A stretch of 62,373 bases of DNA from Bacillus sp. EB600. Its GTDB lineage: Bacteria; Bacillota; Bacilli; Bacillales; Cytobacillaceae. Positions 44,153 to 53,452 of this stretch are shown here, in pieces. How positions within the stretch are numbered: the first letter of the stretch is position 1; every line of letters begins with the position of its first letter. Position numbers and translations under genes: made by a program. A model generated the notes under the pieces. That model ran no database searches, had not been told where the DNA came from, and worked only from the letters and a program-made list of their open reading frames with translations. The stretch lies in NCBI RefSeq assembly GCF_024494385.1, contig NZ_JAEVLT010000027.1, positions 1-62,373 on the forward strand, in the 5' to 3' direction.

Positions 44153-44476
44153 TCATATAACTAAAGGTTTAAAAGTTGGAAAAGGTTTTTGGGACTCATA
44201 AAGGGACGAGAGGCTGGTGATTTCAGCAACAGCCATGATTTTTTCCCAAACAGACATGACCTTTGCAGATTGGTGTGCTTTTTCTTTTGCCTCGGAGGAT
44301 TTCCACTCTGCTATTTCAATGATGGTTCCGTCTCCCGCTTGAAGCGTTACTGGTTCACGATCAGTAATTAAACCTTCTTCTCTTAATGTTGGGATATGTA
44401 CCTTAAGAATTTCCATTAACTCATTTTCATTTTCAGATTTGGGACGATACAAAGCCATGAAAACTAATGATGACAT
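44153..44476 (-). CDS. ABM-like dimeric alpha/beta-barrel protein
   Basis: A 107-residue protein from ATG 44476 (MSSLVFMALYRPKSENENEL), with DGTIIEIAEWKSSEAKEKAH, KVMSVWEKIMAVAEITSL, the arrangement of antibiotic-biosynthesis-monooxygenase-like ferredoxin folds. GGAGGTGG lies 5 bp before the chosen start, inside a longer frame from 44491. Members often act on haem or quinone-like substrates, but this one lacks a recognisable active-site signature. Confidence 0.6.
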   Translation of the reverse strand: MSSLVFMALYRPKSENENELMEILKVHIPTLREEGLITDREPVTLQAGDGTIIEIAEWKSSEAKEKAHQSAKVMSVWEKIMAVAEITSLSSLYESQKPFPTFKPLVI

Positions 44477-44534
44477 CCATTCCACCTCCAATCATGTAAA
44501 TATGATAACATCTGATTGAAAATTTAAAAAGAAA

Positions 44535-44577
44535 CGTAAAATAATTCCCATCTAGAAAATAGAGGGGATATTTTACG
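44535..44577 (-). terminator. Terminator of the 44614-45294 operon
   Basis: CGTAAAATAATTCCC and GGGGATATTTTACG in stem arrangement, with a T-rich tail on the minus strand. Confidence 0.65.
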
Positions 44578-44613
44578 CTTACGTTTTCAATAACATTGAA
44601 ACCATCGAACCAA

Positions 44614-44934
44614 TCAGAGAAAAAAACGGTAAGGATTCCTCCTAGTCTCCAATTCAGCGTTAGTCTCGTTCTTAGCTGGATATACTAATTGATCCCATAG
44701 ACTAAGCCGGATGGAAGATACTCCTTCTTCGGTAGGATCTGGTTGTCGAAAGTTATCGAAGGCTGATAAAGTAACGACTTTTTCAAGTAACATATCCGTT
44801 ACGATTGTCTGTTTATTAAGCAACCTTACAAATTTTTCGATCTCAGCAGGAGTACCTACTGCAGTGACCGTTTCCAGCGCCCCTGCCATGGCTTGTTCTA
44901 GTCTTGAAATGGCTTCACGAAATGAATCTGCCAT
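44614..44934 (-). CDS. Hypothetical protein, 106 residues
   Basis: MADSFREAISRLEQAMAGAL, ETVTAVGTPAEIEKFVRLLN, KQTIVTDMLLEKVVTLSAFD. Helical, with an arginine-rich C-terminus (ETRRNPYRFFL). AAAGGTGAT precedes ATG 44934. It shares a T/S-rich helical style with the upstream gene at 45040, and the two probably form an operon of small spore- or surface-type proteins. Family not recognised. Confidence 0.6.
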   Translation of the reverse strand: MADSFREAISRLEQAMAGALETVTAVGTPAEIEKFVRLLNKQTIVTDMLLEKVVTLSAFDNFRQPDPTEEGVSSIRLSLWDQLVYPAKNETNAELETRRNPYRFFL

Positions 44935-45039
44935 ATTCTTATCACCTTTCCAATAATAGGCTGAAAAACCTGAATTAAATTAACCTACCTCTGTTGGTCA
45001 AATGGTAAGCAAGGATTGAATTTATAAAATATATAAATT

Positions 45040-45294
45040 CTAATTGGCTGGGGGAGTGGTGACTTTTTCCACAACATTGATAACATCTTGAAGAATAATA
45101 TCAAGCGCGAGTTCTTTTCTAATGGTTAATGCGATTAATGTCATTAAATTATCCGTAAATAGTTCTAATTGATCTGACTTGAAATTTCCTTTATTGAGAA
45201 TTCTGGTTTGAGCATTTATTGCATCTGCTAATGCATTTTCGATGCTGGCAACAGAGGAAAGGATTTCAAGAATTGTTTCTCGGGATGAACTCAT
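45040..45294 (-). CDS. Hypothetical protein, 84 residues
   Basis: Start ATG 45294 (MSSSRETILEILSSVASIEN) follows AAAGGTGAT by 4 bp. Almost entirely helical with a hydrophobic face (LADAINAQTRILNKGNFKSD, LMTLIALTIRKELALDIILQ). First gene of the pair with 44614, 105 bp apart. The helical layout resembles small Bacillus spore-associated proteins; no named family. Confidence 0.55.
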   Translation of the reverse strand: MSSSRETILEILSSVASIENALADAINAQTRILNKGNFKSDQLELFTDNLMTLIALTIRKELALDIILQDVINVVEKVTTPPAN

Positions 45295-45504
45295 TCTAAT
45301 CACCTTTAATTTTAGACTTGTATTCTAATGTATGAGCATTTTTAAAAAATGACATTACAAAGCTAATCAAATGGTTAAACCTAAATTAGAATTTTGAAAT
45401 GTTTATCCCTGTTTGGTCCATGTTTTCCTTTTAATACAAAAAGCGAAGTATCACAATATTGTGCTGGAAATGCGTCAAAAGTGGGAGTGTGGATATATCA
45501 TTCC

Positions 45505-46611
45505 CTACATTTTTGTTGCTTTGGAAGCAGAACGTTTTTTTACTTTTCCAATCATTAACAACAACAGCGGTAGAATAAAACAAATTGTGAAGGAATAAGG
45601 TGTTAACGTTTTAGAAATTAATTGATTTATACTGACGATATTTGGACTCATAAAGATTGCAAAGGGAATAATTAAAAACGCTAATGGAAAGGTAAGGATT
45701 TTGTAGTTTTTTAAGCCAAATAATTGAGCTAACCCAAGCGAAAGTCCGAAATAACAAATTGCCATTTTAAAATATATTGTCAACATCCAAATAATTGCGA
45801 CGATGACTTCCACTCTTTGTAGAAAGGTCCCAATTCTTACTTTTTTTCCTAACATATATGTAGGATAGGATTGCCTTGCAGTCAAATCAGCACCTAATAC
45901 TAAAATACTCAGAGTAATCACAGTCACCATAACAATTCCACCGATTAAAAACCCTTTATAAAAGGTTTTTTTCATTTCTTCTTTTTTAGCAACATACGGC
46001 ATGATCATTAAGAAGATGCCCATCTGTAAAGTTTGTCCCCAGTTAATGTAAACATTCTTTATAATTGGTTTCAAACCTTCCCCAAAAACAGGCTGAATAT
46101 ATTCTAATTTTATTTGTGGGATAACAAATAAGCATAATAAGACAAACAGCATGATAATCCACGGGAAAAAAATTACTGCCGAACGGCAAATAACTTCTAA
46201 TCCTAACCGAACACCAATTAAGCTTGTCAATGTAAAGATGATCATGATCATCTGCATCGGAGTATCAACTAATATTTCCGTCGTAAAAAAATCCCCAATA
46301 TCTCTAACCTGTCCGCACACAATAAAGAAAATATAAAAAAGATAGGGAAGGGTCAGGATTTTCCCGATCCATTTTCCATATATTTTTTCATTGTACTCAA
46401 CATATGTCATGGAAGGATAAAGGGTTGCTAATTGATTAAAAATGAAAATTATAAATAAAGTTGTAAAAAGCGTAATGACAGCAGCAATCCAGGTATCCTG
46501 CCTAGCAGTTTCTGCACCTGGAGCCGGGACAACAAGTATGGAACTTCCAATCGTAAATGCAGCTACTACTACTAGAAATTCACCGGCGTTAATTTTTCCT
46601 TTTTCGAGCAT
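45505..46611 (-). CDS. GerAB-type spore germination permease
   Basis: A 368-residue integral membrane protein (APC superfamily, GerAB/ArcD/ProY group) with about ten membrane segments, opening KINAGEFLVVVAAFTIGSSI and LVVPAPGAETARQDTWIAAV. In germinant receptors the B subunit binds the germinant and sits with A (Spore_GerA) and C (lipoprotein) subunits; neither is adjacent here, so this is an orphan. Start ATG 46611 with GGAGGAAAT; a longer frame to 46680 lacks a site. Confidence 0.85.
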   Translation of the reverse strand: MLEKGKINAGEFLVVVAAFTIGSSILVVPAPGAETARQDTWIAAVITLFTTLFIIFIFNQLATLYPSMTYVEYNEKIYGKWIGKILTLPYLFYIFFIVCGQVRDIGDFFTTEILVDTPMQMIMIIFTLTSLIGVRLGLEVICRSAVIFFPWIIMLFVLLCLFVIPQIKLEYIQPVFGEGLKPIIKNVYINWGQTLQMGIFLMIMPYVAKKEEMKKTFYKGFLIGGIVMVTVITLSILVLGADLTARQSYPTYMLGKKVRIGTFLQRVEVIVAIIWMLTIYFKMAICYFGLSLGLAQLFGLKNYKILTFPLAFLIIPFAIFMSPNIVSINQLISKTLTPYSFTICFILPLLLLMIGKVKKRSASKATKM

Positions 46612-46733
46612 AATTTCCTCCAACTGTATCATTAATATTTTAGTTTTCCAATAAATTCTTATATTATTATTTATAAACAAAGATAGGTATGAGTTAAGAT
46701 ATTGTGAGAGCTTTCGCTTAAACTAACGATCAG

Positions 46734-47010
46734 GTGTGCGGCCGAGCAAGGTCGTATCATATAGCGGGTGGGATCTCCGCCGAGTAAGAACTAGCCATTC
46801 GCTAGCAGCGAGTCTTGGAGGACTAAAGGTAACTTTAGTCTTTAAGCGTAGACAGTTAGGTAGCGGGCCGAAAGCCAGATGGTTGAAGGAATTGAGCTCC
46901 ATAAAGTTGGTAATTCGAGAGGGCTGATGCTTTACCTGAGTCAGAAAGCTACATTTTATCCATCGTTAGGGCAAGAGGGATAAGTATCCAGAAATCGCTC
47001 CTTTATGAAT
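46734..47010 (+). mobile_element. 5' fragment of a group II (C-type) intron
   Basis: Begins GTGTGCGGCC, the GUGYG start of group II introns, and carries typical domain I elements: GAGCAAGGTC, CATATAGCGGGTGGGATC with TCCGCC, AACTAGCCATTCGCTAGCAG, and TTAAGCGTAGACAGTTAGGT followed by AGCGGGCCGAAAGCC. The layout resembles class C introns such as that of Oceanobacillus. No reverse-transcriptase frame and no domain V follow, so only the first third remains. GC and structure are unlike the flanks. A 63-codon frame running through it is not a gene. Confidence 0.6.
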
Positions 47011-47257
47011 TGATGTTTCCTATCCCACTGTGACACTCCTGTAATGACGACAAAATATCAATTATTAAATTGTCTATTTAACGTTCGTTTTATGAACACT
47101 TTTAGAAAAACAACAACAAAAAGAAAGAAGTGGTATTGTATTCGTCTATAAACTCGTCTATCCAAAGAACATAAAATGATTCTATAAAAGGTATGGTCAA
47201 GGGTACAACTTTATATAAACTTTGTAGAATTCTGTTTTAGTAGTTTCACATTTAAAT
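47011..47257. other. Intergenic region, no gene seen
   Basis: AT-rich sequence after the intron fragment; nothing supported. Confidence 0.4.
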
Positions 47258-47673
47258 ATGTTGAAAAAAGATTCATTTAAATCATCCATCAACAACAATA
47301 AAATTCAAGGTGTACGTAAGGTTCGGTGGGAGCTCTTGGAGACCTACCGTATCATACGGCAAGTCGTCGGGTTCTTACCATACTTATTGGATACCACTCA
47401 ATTTAAAGATAGTTTAGGTACTATCATTGCCAATCTAGTTTACAAATTCTTTCTTGGATGGCTGAAGACGAACGGAACCAAATTCGAAAACGGCAGCGTG
47501 AAGGAATTGATGTGGCGTTACAAATAGGGGTACAGTTTGGACGGTCGAAAGCTAAGATTACAGACGACTTTAAAAAAGTATATAGCCGCTGGAAAAAAGG
47601 AGAGATTACTGCAGTTAAGGCTATGGAGGAAATAGACATGAAAAGGAATACTTTTTATAAGTTAGTTAAATAA
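47258..47673 (+). pseudogene. Serine resolvase fragment, copy 2, frameshifted
   Basis: First frame: LLDTTQFKDSLGTIIANLVY. Second frame from about 47440: LGWLKTNGT or, in the neighbouring frame, MAEDERNQIRKRQREGIDVA, LQIGVQFGRSKAKITDDFKK, VYSRWKKGEITAVKAMEEID, MKRNTFYKLVK. Together they form the end of the catalytic domain, the long E-helix and the C-terminal HTH of a resolvase. A frameshift lies near 47440. N-terminal catalytic serine region is absent. Confidence 0.72.
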
Positions 47674-48802
47674 TTCGAAGGAAACCTTTAAAAGTATTGC
47701 TCCCTTTGAGCAAGAGGTAGGTGTTATTTATGTTTCAAAACTATTAAAAATATCGAAAAAATATTTGTTGGATGAATGGGATTATTCAAAAAATAGTGAA
47801 TTAACTCCGCGAAATATCCTTTAAATTATACCAAGATATTGATATATCTGGATGTGAAAATTTGCGAGCACCCATTTATTTCAAAAATATCCTCCAGCTA
47901 GCACTCATTACAGGTTTATCCAGTTGTATGAGCACATATAAAAAGTGGGATTAGATAAATTTATTTATAGAGGAACAGACATTTGGTCAGTTCAAATTAA
48001 AGAGTTTATTCACATTTAGGGTGCTGGAAATAGCGTGCTAGAATGAACGTCGAGAAAAACTTGACACATACTTGGTACTCAAAATATTTGACATAAATAA
48101 TAGAACCATGTAAAATGGTAAGGTTGGTTTTTGGAATCCTACATCAAGGCCACCCTCACTCAAACGTTGTTTGCTTTTGTTCACTTGATCTATATTTTCC
48201 TGGATAAATCCAATATGGATATTTTTCAAGGGAATCCTTTTCCATCCATTAAAGTTATATAAAACCATCTTCGGTACATATTACTGAAAATCCACTTCCC
48301 TAGTTGTTTATACATATCCTTCAAAATTTAGTTTTGGAAAATCTTGGTAATTTTAGATGTCCTTAACATTAAGATTGAGGTGTATTTTTCTTCGTTTGTA
48401 TTATGTAAACAATGCTCTTTGCCCTCCTATTATGATATTACTGTTGATAAGGCACAGGGAAATCTATATCAGGAACTAAACACTTTGAGCTTATATTGCT
48501 TAACCTGAAAAAGTCTTTATTCTGTGCAGAAAAATTAAATATACATTTCCAGCCGGCACAAAGAAGGGATATGGAATGGAACAGTACGCGCCATTTTGTA
48601 TTTTCTAGCGGATCGAACAAATGTGACATGCATATTCCTTTTCTTATCCTCACCTATATAAGAAACCTAAAATATCTGAGGTTATTTATATAGTGTGATT
48701 GATTTAATTAAATAGTTAAGTGGAATTATTTATCAGATTTTAAGCTGACGATTAATCTGGCCGGTTTCCAGTGAAATGATTTTTGGAAAAGAGGTTAAGT
48801 TA
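47674..48802. other. 1.1 kb of decayed sequence
   Basis: No intact gene. A frame near 47750 reads LLDEWDYSKNSELTPRNIL, like a zinc-ribbon repeat of phage or Vsr-like proteins. On the minus strand 48038-48268 gives a 76-codon frame (PLKNIHIGFIQENIDQVNKS, then KQRLSEGGLDVGFQ) of unknown origin. These look like remains of an element. Confidence 0.4.
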
Positions 48803-49750
48803 ATGAATGTAAAAAGGATTAAAAAAGCTAGAATGGGAACATTCCTCGGGGAAACTTCAGCTATTGCTTGGGGAATCGATACGGTGATAATTGGCATTAT
48901 AATTGCTAGTACACATTTTAAACAGAATGTGGTATTTGCACCAATTATAGCAGCTTTCATGCATGACTTTTTCTCAGCACTTTGGATATCATTTTTTATG
49001 ATCTTAAAAGGTGAATTTATTAATGTATTAAAATTACTGAAAACAAAGAGCGGAGCAATTTTAGTTTTTGGAGGATTGTCTGGCGGACCTTTAGCAATGA
49101 CCTTTTATTTTCTTAGTATTCAATATGTAGGAGTAACTTATGCGGCAAGTATTTCTTCTATATTCCCTGGAATAGGTGCTTTGCTTGCTTTCATTTTTTT
49201 GAAGGAAAAAGCGAGCAGAAGAACTTGGTTCGGCGTTGTTTTGAGTATAGTTGGAGTGTCTATATTAGCATATACTCCATCGGAGTTTAACGCCGATCGT
49301 CACTTCTACATCGGAATTTTGTTTGCATTAGGTGCCGCCATATTTTGGGGATTAGAAGGAGTAATTAGTGATTGGGGAATGAAAGGAAAAGAGGTAGTTC
49401 CTCTTTATGCGATTAATATAAGACAGATGACCTCTGCACTCTGCTATGCAATATTAATTGTTCCATTCATACATGGATATTCTTTAGCATTTCAAGTAGC
49501 GTCATCCAACATCGTATGGCTAATTATTATAGCAGGTTTATTAGGTACTGCCAACTATTCTTTGTACTACACATCAATTCATTTAATCGGTACTGCTAGA
49601 GGTCAATCTCTAAATAATACCTATGTTTTTTGGGCAATAGTAACCGAAATTATATTTATAGGTACCCCTATTAGCTTACAATTTGCTATAGGTGCGGTAA
49701 TAGTCATTTTAGGTTCAATCCTCGTTTCAAGAACCCCAAAAGGTAAATAA
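48803..49750 (+). CDS. EamA/DMT-family transporter
   Basis: A 315-residue drug/metabolite-type transporter with ten membrane segments in two EamA repeats. First repeat ends FIFLKEKASRRTWFGVVLSI; second ends FAIGAVIVILGSILVSR. Start ATG 48803 (MNVKRIKKARMGTFLGETSA) after AGAGGTTAAG; a start at 48776 is possible. The substrate is unknown. Transcribed alone. Confidence 0.87.
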   Translation: MNVKRIKKARMGTFLGETSAIAWGIDTVIIGIIIASTHFKQNVVFAPIIAAFMHDFFSALWISFFMILKGEFINVLKLLKTKSGAILVFGGLSGGPLAMTFYFLSIQYVGVTYAASISSIFPGIGALLAFIFLKEKASRRTWFGVVLSIVGVSILAYTPSEFNADRHFYIGILFALGAAIFWGLEGVISDWGMKGKEVVPLYAINIRQMTSALCYAILIVPFIHGYSLAFQVASSNIVWLIIIAGLLGTANYSLYYTSIHLIGTARGQSLNNTYVFWAIVTEIIFIGTPISLQFAIGAVIVILGSILVSRTPKGK

Positions 49751-49802
49751 ATAATGGATCCATGAATCTAGACACGAAATAAGGAGATGTTAAAGTAGGT
49801 TT

Positions 49803-49930
49803 ATGACAAAAAGAAATCGATATAAACCAGAGTTTTAATCTCAAATCGTGCTAGAAATATTTAAGGAAGAGAGGTCGTTAAGCGAACTCGCTTCCCAACA
49901 GTGTTCTTTTTGAATTGGAAGTTGAATAAG
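49803..49930 (+). pseudogene. IS3-family OrfA N-terminal remnant
   Basis: MTKRNRYKPEF, TAA, SQIVLEIFKEERSLSELASQ matches the start of an IS3-type OrfA (KPEFKSQIVLEI). Stops follow almost at once; no OrfB nearby. Confidence 0.55.
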
Positions 49931-50113
49931 TAGGTACTTTTGAAAGGTTATAGAAGTTGTATTAGAAGATGATTTCTATACTCATTTTTACCTACATGCT
50001 TATTACTAATAAAGTGTCTAAGTTTTGACAATTCCATAAAAAAGAGTAAAGTAGAATTCGTCAACAGCTTTAGTTAACCAAGGTAACTATTTTGCTTTTT
50101 AGGAGGTAATTGC
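49931..50113. other. Upstream region of the MarR gene
   Basis: No gene. TTTTAGGAGGTAATTGC supplies the ribosome site of the following gene. Confidence 0.4.
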
Positions 50114-50530
50114 ATGCAGGGCTTTTTTCAATGTTTTCTCGCACTTTATCGTCCTCTAATTAGTCAATTAAATGAACTACTTAGTGAATACGAGCTATCA
50201 TACTCTTTATGGCAAGTTATTTTTTATTTAAAAAACAACGGCACGTCCGCGTTGATAGATATTTCGAATTACTATAATGTTGAAAAGCCTAGCATTACGA
50301 GAAGAGTCCAGCGTTTGGAAAAAATGTGTATCGTGAAGGAAATCCCAGGCCAAGATAAGCGTGAAAAGATCATTCAGTTAACAGATGTAGGGGAAGAAAT
50401 TTATCAATCATGCCGGCAAAAGATAACGGAGTTGGAGTACAGTGTGATGAAAGATACATCGAAAGAGGAACAAATGGCTGCATTCCGGTTACTCCCTAAA
50501 ATGAAAAAAAACATTTTGGAAGGAGAGTAG
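50114..50530 (+). CDS. MarR-family transcriptional regulator
   Basis: A 138-residue winged-helix protein: YSLWQVIFYLKNNGTSALID, ISNYYNVEKPSITRRVQRLE (recognition helix), and the wing DKREKIIQLTDVGEEIY. Start ATG 50114 after AGGAGG. Two bases separate its stop from the following MFS gene, so it probably controls its own operon with the efflux pump, the usual MarR-MFS arrangement. Confidence 0.9.
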   Translation: MQGFFQCFLALYRPLISQLNELLSEYELSYSLWQVIFYLKNNGTSALIDISNYYNVEKPSITRRVQRLEKMCIVKEIPGQDKREKIIQLTDVGEEIYQSCRQKITELEYSVMKDTSKEEQMAAFRLLPKMKKNILEGE

Positions 50531-50532
50531 AT

Positions 50533-51738
50533 ATGAATAAAATTAATTTGTGGACAAAAGATTTCTTGATTGTTTCAATAGCCAACTTTTTTCTTTATTT
50601 TACATTTTATTTATTAATGGTAGCCACGACAACCTTTGCTACAGAAAAATTCCAAGCAACACCGAGTATGGCGGGTCTCGCCTCGGGAATATTTGTTATT
50701 GGAATACTGCTTGCCCGCCTTTTTTCTGGAAGATTCATCAACCAGGTTGGATGGAAAAAAATGCTTTATATTGGGGTTGTTTTTTTCTTACTTACGACAT
50801 GCTTGTATTTTGCGGTGAATAGTTTTTCGTTCTTGTTAGTGAATCGGTTTTTAAATGGTGCAACATTAGGAATTGCTTCCACTGCAACAGGAACCATTGT
50901 TGCAAAAATTATCCCCAATGAACGGCGTGGGGAAGGGACGGGCTATTATGCTTTGAGTGTTGTGTTGGCGGCAGCATTTGGTCCTTTTTTAGCAATACTT
51001 CTAACGCAGCAAATAGGCATTATGAGTAATTTCATTTTATGTGTTATTTTGTTAGTCATCAGTTTTATAGCAATCTTCTTTTTAAAGGTTCCGGTAGTAA
51101 CATTTGCAAAAGAAAAAAAAGAAAAGCAGAAAGGATTCTCGCTTCACAATTTCTTCGAGGTAAAAGCAGTCCCGATTGCCATTATTGGTTTTTTTGTTGC
51201 TTTCGGATATTCGAGTATTTTAACTTTCCTTAGTGCTTATACACAAGAAATTAATTTAGTTAATGTCGGCAGCTTCTTCTTTGTAGTCTATGCCGTATTC
51301 ACAATCGTTTCCAGACCTTTCACCGGACGCTTATTTGATACAAAAGGTGAAAATTCGGTCATGTATCCTGCCCTGCTACTATTTGCCGTTGGTTTGTTCC
51401 TCCTTGCTGAGGCACGTCAAGGCTTCGTTCTTTTATTAGCTGGGGGACTTGTAGGACTTGGTTATGGGACATTTTCAGCCAGTGGCCAGGCGATTTCTAT
51501 TAAAGTGTCACCAAAGGACCGCATGGGATTAGCTACTTCAACCTTCTTTATCTTTTTAGATGCGGGAATCGGTGTAGGTCCATTCATTCTAGGTATATTT
51601 GTTCCATCCATAGGCTACCACGGGATGTATTTGTGTATGGCTGTTGTGTTAGTTATCTGCTTTATCCTATATTATTTCTTACACGGCCGAAACAAGGGGA
51701 AAAATACAGAATCTATTAAACAGGAACAGACGGTATAA
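50533..51738 (+). CDS. MFS transporter (DHA1-like)
   Basis: A 401-residue protein with 12 membrane segments. MFS motifs visible: LARLFSGRFINQVGWKKM between TM2 and TM3, TGTIVAKIIPNERRGEGTGY for TM4/motif B area, and a second-half repeat SRPFTGRLFDTKGENSV. It is probably an efflux pump under control of the upstream MarR protein. ATG 50533 with GGAGAGTAG. Complete. Confidence 0.88.
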   Translation: MNKINLWTKDFLIVSIANFFLYFTFYLLMVATTTFATEKFQATPSMAGLASGIFVIGILLARLFSGRFINQVGWKKMLYIGVVFFLLTTCLYFAVNSFSFLLVNRFLNGATLGIASTATGTIVAKIIPNERRGEGTGYYALSVVLAAAFGPFLAILLTQQIGIMSNFILCVILLVISFIAIFFLKVPVVTFAKEKKEKQKGFSLHNFFEVKAVPIAIIGFFVAFGYSSILTFLSAYTQEINLVNVGSFFFVVYAVFTIVSRPFTGRLFDTKGENSVMYPALLLFAVGLFLLAEARQGFVLLLAGGLVGLGYGTFSASGQAISIKVSPKDRMGLATSTFFIFLDAGIGVGPFILGIFVPSIGYHGMYLCMAVVLVICFILYYFLHGRNKGKNTESIKQEQTV

Positions 51739-52026
51739 GATATTTCATGCAGGGGATAGTCTTTTGGTGCGTTAATACATTAACCGCGTCCGGGGGAGTT
51801 GTCCCTTGTTTGCTCTCACCTGTTAATTGCAAAGAAAATCAACCATATTCATACCTTTTACTTAAGATCTTTTTTATAAACTAACGATAATCATACATTC
51901 AGGAACGGATGCTAATAGCTCATTAATCCCTCCTCGTAAATTTGTCCCTATTTGGACAAAATATGTTACGGGACAGTGCTGCTAAAACAATAGCACTTCC
52001 CTATAAAAAATGAGGGAGTGAAATAG
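51739..52026. other. Intergenic region with a partial palindrome
   Basis: 51770-51806 resembles the core of the REP-like family (GTGCGTTAATACATTAACCG) but the arms are degenerate. No gene. Confidence 0.4.
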
Positions 52027-52236
52027 ATGGCTGATATCAACGAACGAAAACGTGACGATTACGATACTGGCGAGGCAGTAGGAACTAGTGTAGGTGCTTT
52101 TGCTGGGGATACTATAGCTTCTGCTCTTGATCCATTTGGCAGTGCTGCAGGTGCTCCTATTGGTGGAGCGCTGGACAACAAGGCGGGGGAAGGTACCGTT
52201 GATGACGACAATCATGGCTCCCAAAAAAGAGATTAG
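52027..52236 (+). CDS. Small glycine-rich protein, 69 residues
   Basis: MADINERKRDDYDTGEAVGT, SVGAFAGDTIASALDPFGSA, AGAPIGGALDNKAGEG. Charged ends around a Gly/Ala-rich middle with GxxxG-type spacing, like glycine-zipper proteins. Start ATG 52027 with GAGGGAGTG. Such small proteins occur among Bacillus spore and stress proteins; function unknown. Confidence 0.6.
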   Translation: MADINERKRDDYDTGEAVGTSVGAFAGDTIASALDPFGSAAGAPIGGALDNKAGEGTVDDDNHGSQKRD

Positions 52237-52277
52237 AATTAAGTAAAGTCATCCTTTAATCGAAGGGTTATGGCATG

Positions 52278-52308
52278 AAGTGGACTTCCTAAAAGGGAGT
52301 CCTTCTAT
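52278..52308 (+). terminator. Terminator after the glycine-rich gene
   Basis: GTGGACTTCC and GGGAGTCCTTC around TAAAA. T run is weak. Confidence 0.5.
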
Positions 52309-52560
52309 TAAATAAAGTAGTAGGAAGCTCCAAAGCAACTTGCATAGAAGGTGGCTGACAGATGTCATCTACTTCAATTAGAAAATGTGCCTTTACATTG
52401 AAAACATTATCATATAGAGAGTATTTATGGGTTATTGTGAAGATCTGAGAGAAATGATTGGAAATTCTTCATTTATCATCGTGCGACCAAGTGAGCATTC
52501 ATTAATGATAAAGGAGAAATTGTACTGAGTAGAAACGTAGGTGGAACGTGGACTATAGAG
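52309..52560. other. Intergenic region, no gene seen
   Basis: Fragments only; a short frame near 52425 has no start context. Confidence 0.4.
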
Positions 52561-52896
52561 TCATTTATGAATAAAAACCTTAGTACCAATTGGAACTAAA
52601 GATGATAATTCCTTAACATCATGATTAAACATTCTAATACACCCATGCGAGACATTCTTACCTATAGAAGAAGGATTATTTGTTCCATGTATACCGTAAT
52701 GAGGTCTTGACAATCCCATCCAAAGCACTCCAAATGGCCCGCCAGGATTAGGATCCTTGTTGATAATCTTGTATGTTCCAGTAGGTGTTGGTGACAATAT
52801 TTTTCCAACTCCAATTGGGTAAGTTTTTAAAAGTCTGTGACGATCAAAAAGTTTTAATTGGTGTTTTGATGTTGATACATCAATCCATTTCGCCAT
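52561..52896 (-). CDS. L,D-transpeptidase (YkuD-like)
   Basis: A 111-residue catalytic YkuD domain: [58 protein letters not shown] and the active site [14 protein letters not shown] with catalytic cysteine. It forms 3-3 peptidoglycan cross-links. Start ATG 52896 with GGAG at 8 bp; the ATG at 52911 overlaps that site. No signal peptide or LysM domain, unlike classical YkuD, so it may act on the spore wall from the mother-cell side. Confidence 0.87.
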   Translation of the reverse strand: MAKWIDVSTSKHQLKLFDRHRLLKTYPIGVGKILSPTPTGTYKIINKDPNPGGPFGVLWMGLSRPHYGIHGTNNPSSIGKNVSHGCIRMFNHDVKELSSLVPIGTKVFIHK

Positions 52897-53452
52897 GAAG
52901 ATCAACTCCATTTTTTGAATATTGTATGAAGTAAATCAGGCATACGTTAATAAATTAATAAAACCTCTATTAATTAGATCTCCATCATGAACTATTTCCA
53001 AGTCGGTTAATTTTCGGGATACCAATAACTTTCTACTAAATTTTACTTTTTTAAAACACCATTTTTTACAATGTTGACAAGAATTCCTTTATTCTTGTGG
53101 CAATTAGATGCATTAACGCTTTAACATGCTGGGGTCAGGAACCTTTTTCTGAAATTGCAGGAAAACTTCCCATCGTAATTTAGTTTACATGTGGCAATTC
53201 TAACTAAACAATCTTTTTTAGAAGATCATTTGATAAATGGTCTTCTTTTTATTTGGTGAAGATTTTTATTTATTAAAAAATTCCAATAAATTAAACCCGT
53301 TTAACTCAATCAGTCCAGCTTTTTTGATATAATTTTTAATAAGAAAGGAATCGACGTACGCCAAAGTAAGACCAAACGTTCACACCCAATCGAAATGATT
53401 CGTTATAAAATATTTCTATTTCATAATGAAATTTTTAAGGAGGATAATAAAT
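52897..53452. other. Intergenic region with dispersed repeats
   Basis: Holds a TTGACAAGAATTCCTTTATT-type repeat (53072-53100, also at 26110) and a left-armless REP-like palindrome (53107-53148). No gene. Confidence 0.5.
53107..53148 (+). repeat. REP-like palindrome, partial copy C
   Basis: GATGCATTAACGCTTTAACA core and GGGGTCAGGAACCTTTTT right arm as in copies A and B; left arm missing. Confidence 0.6.

Noticed and set aside
46736..46927. 63-codon frame as a gene
   Set aside because: It runs through the conserved RNA elements of the group II intron fragment and has no ribosome site.
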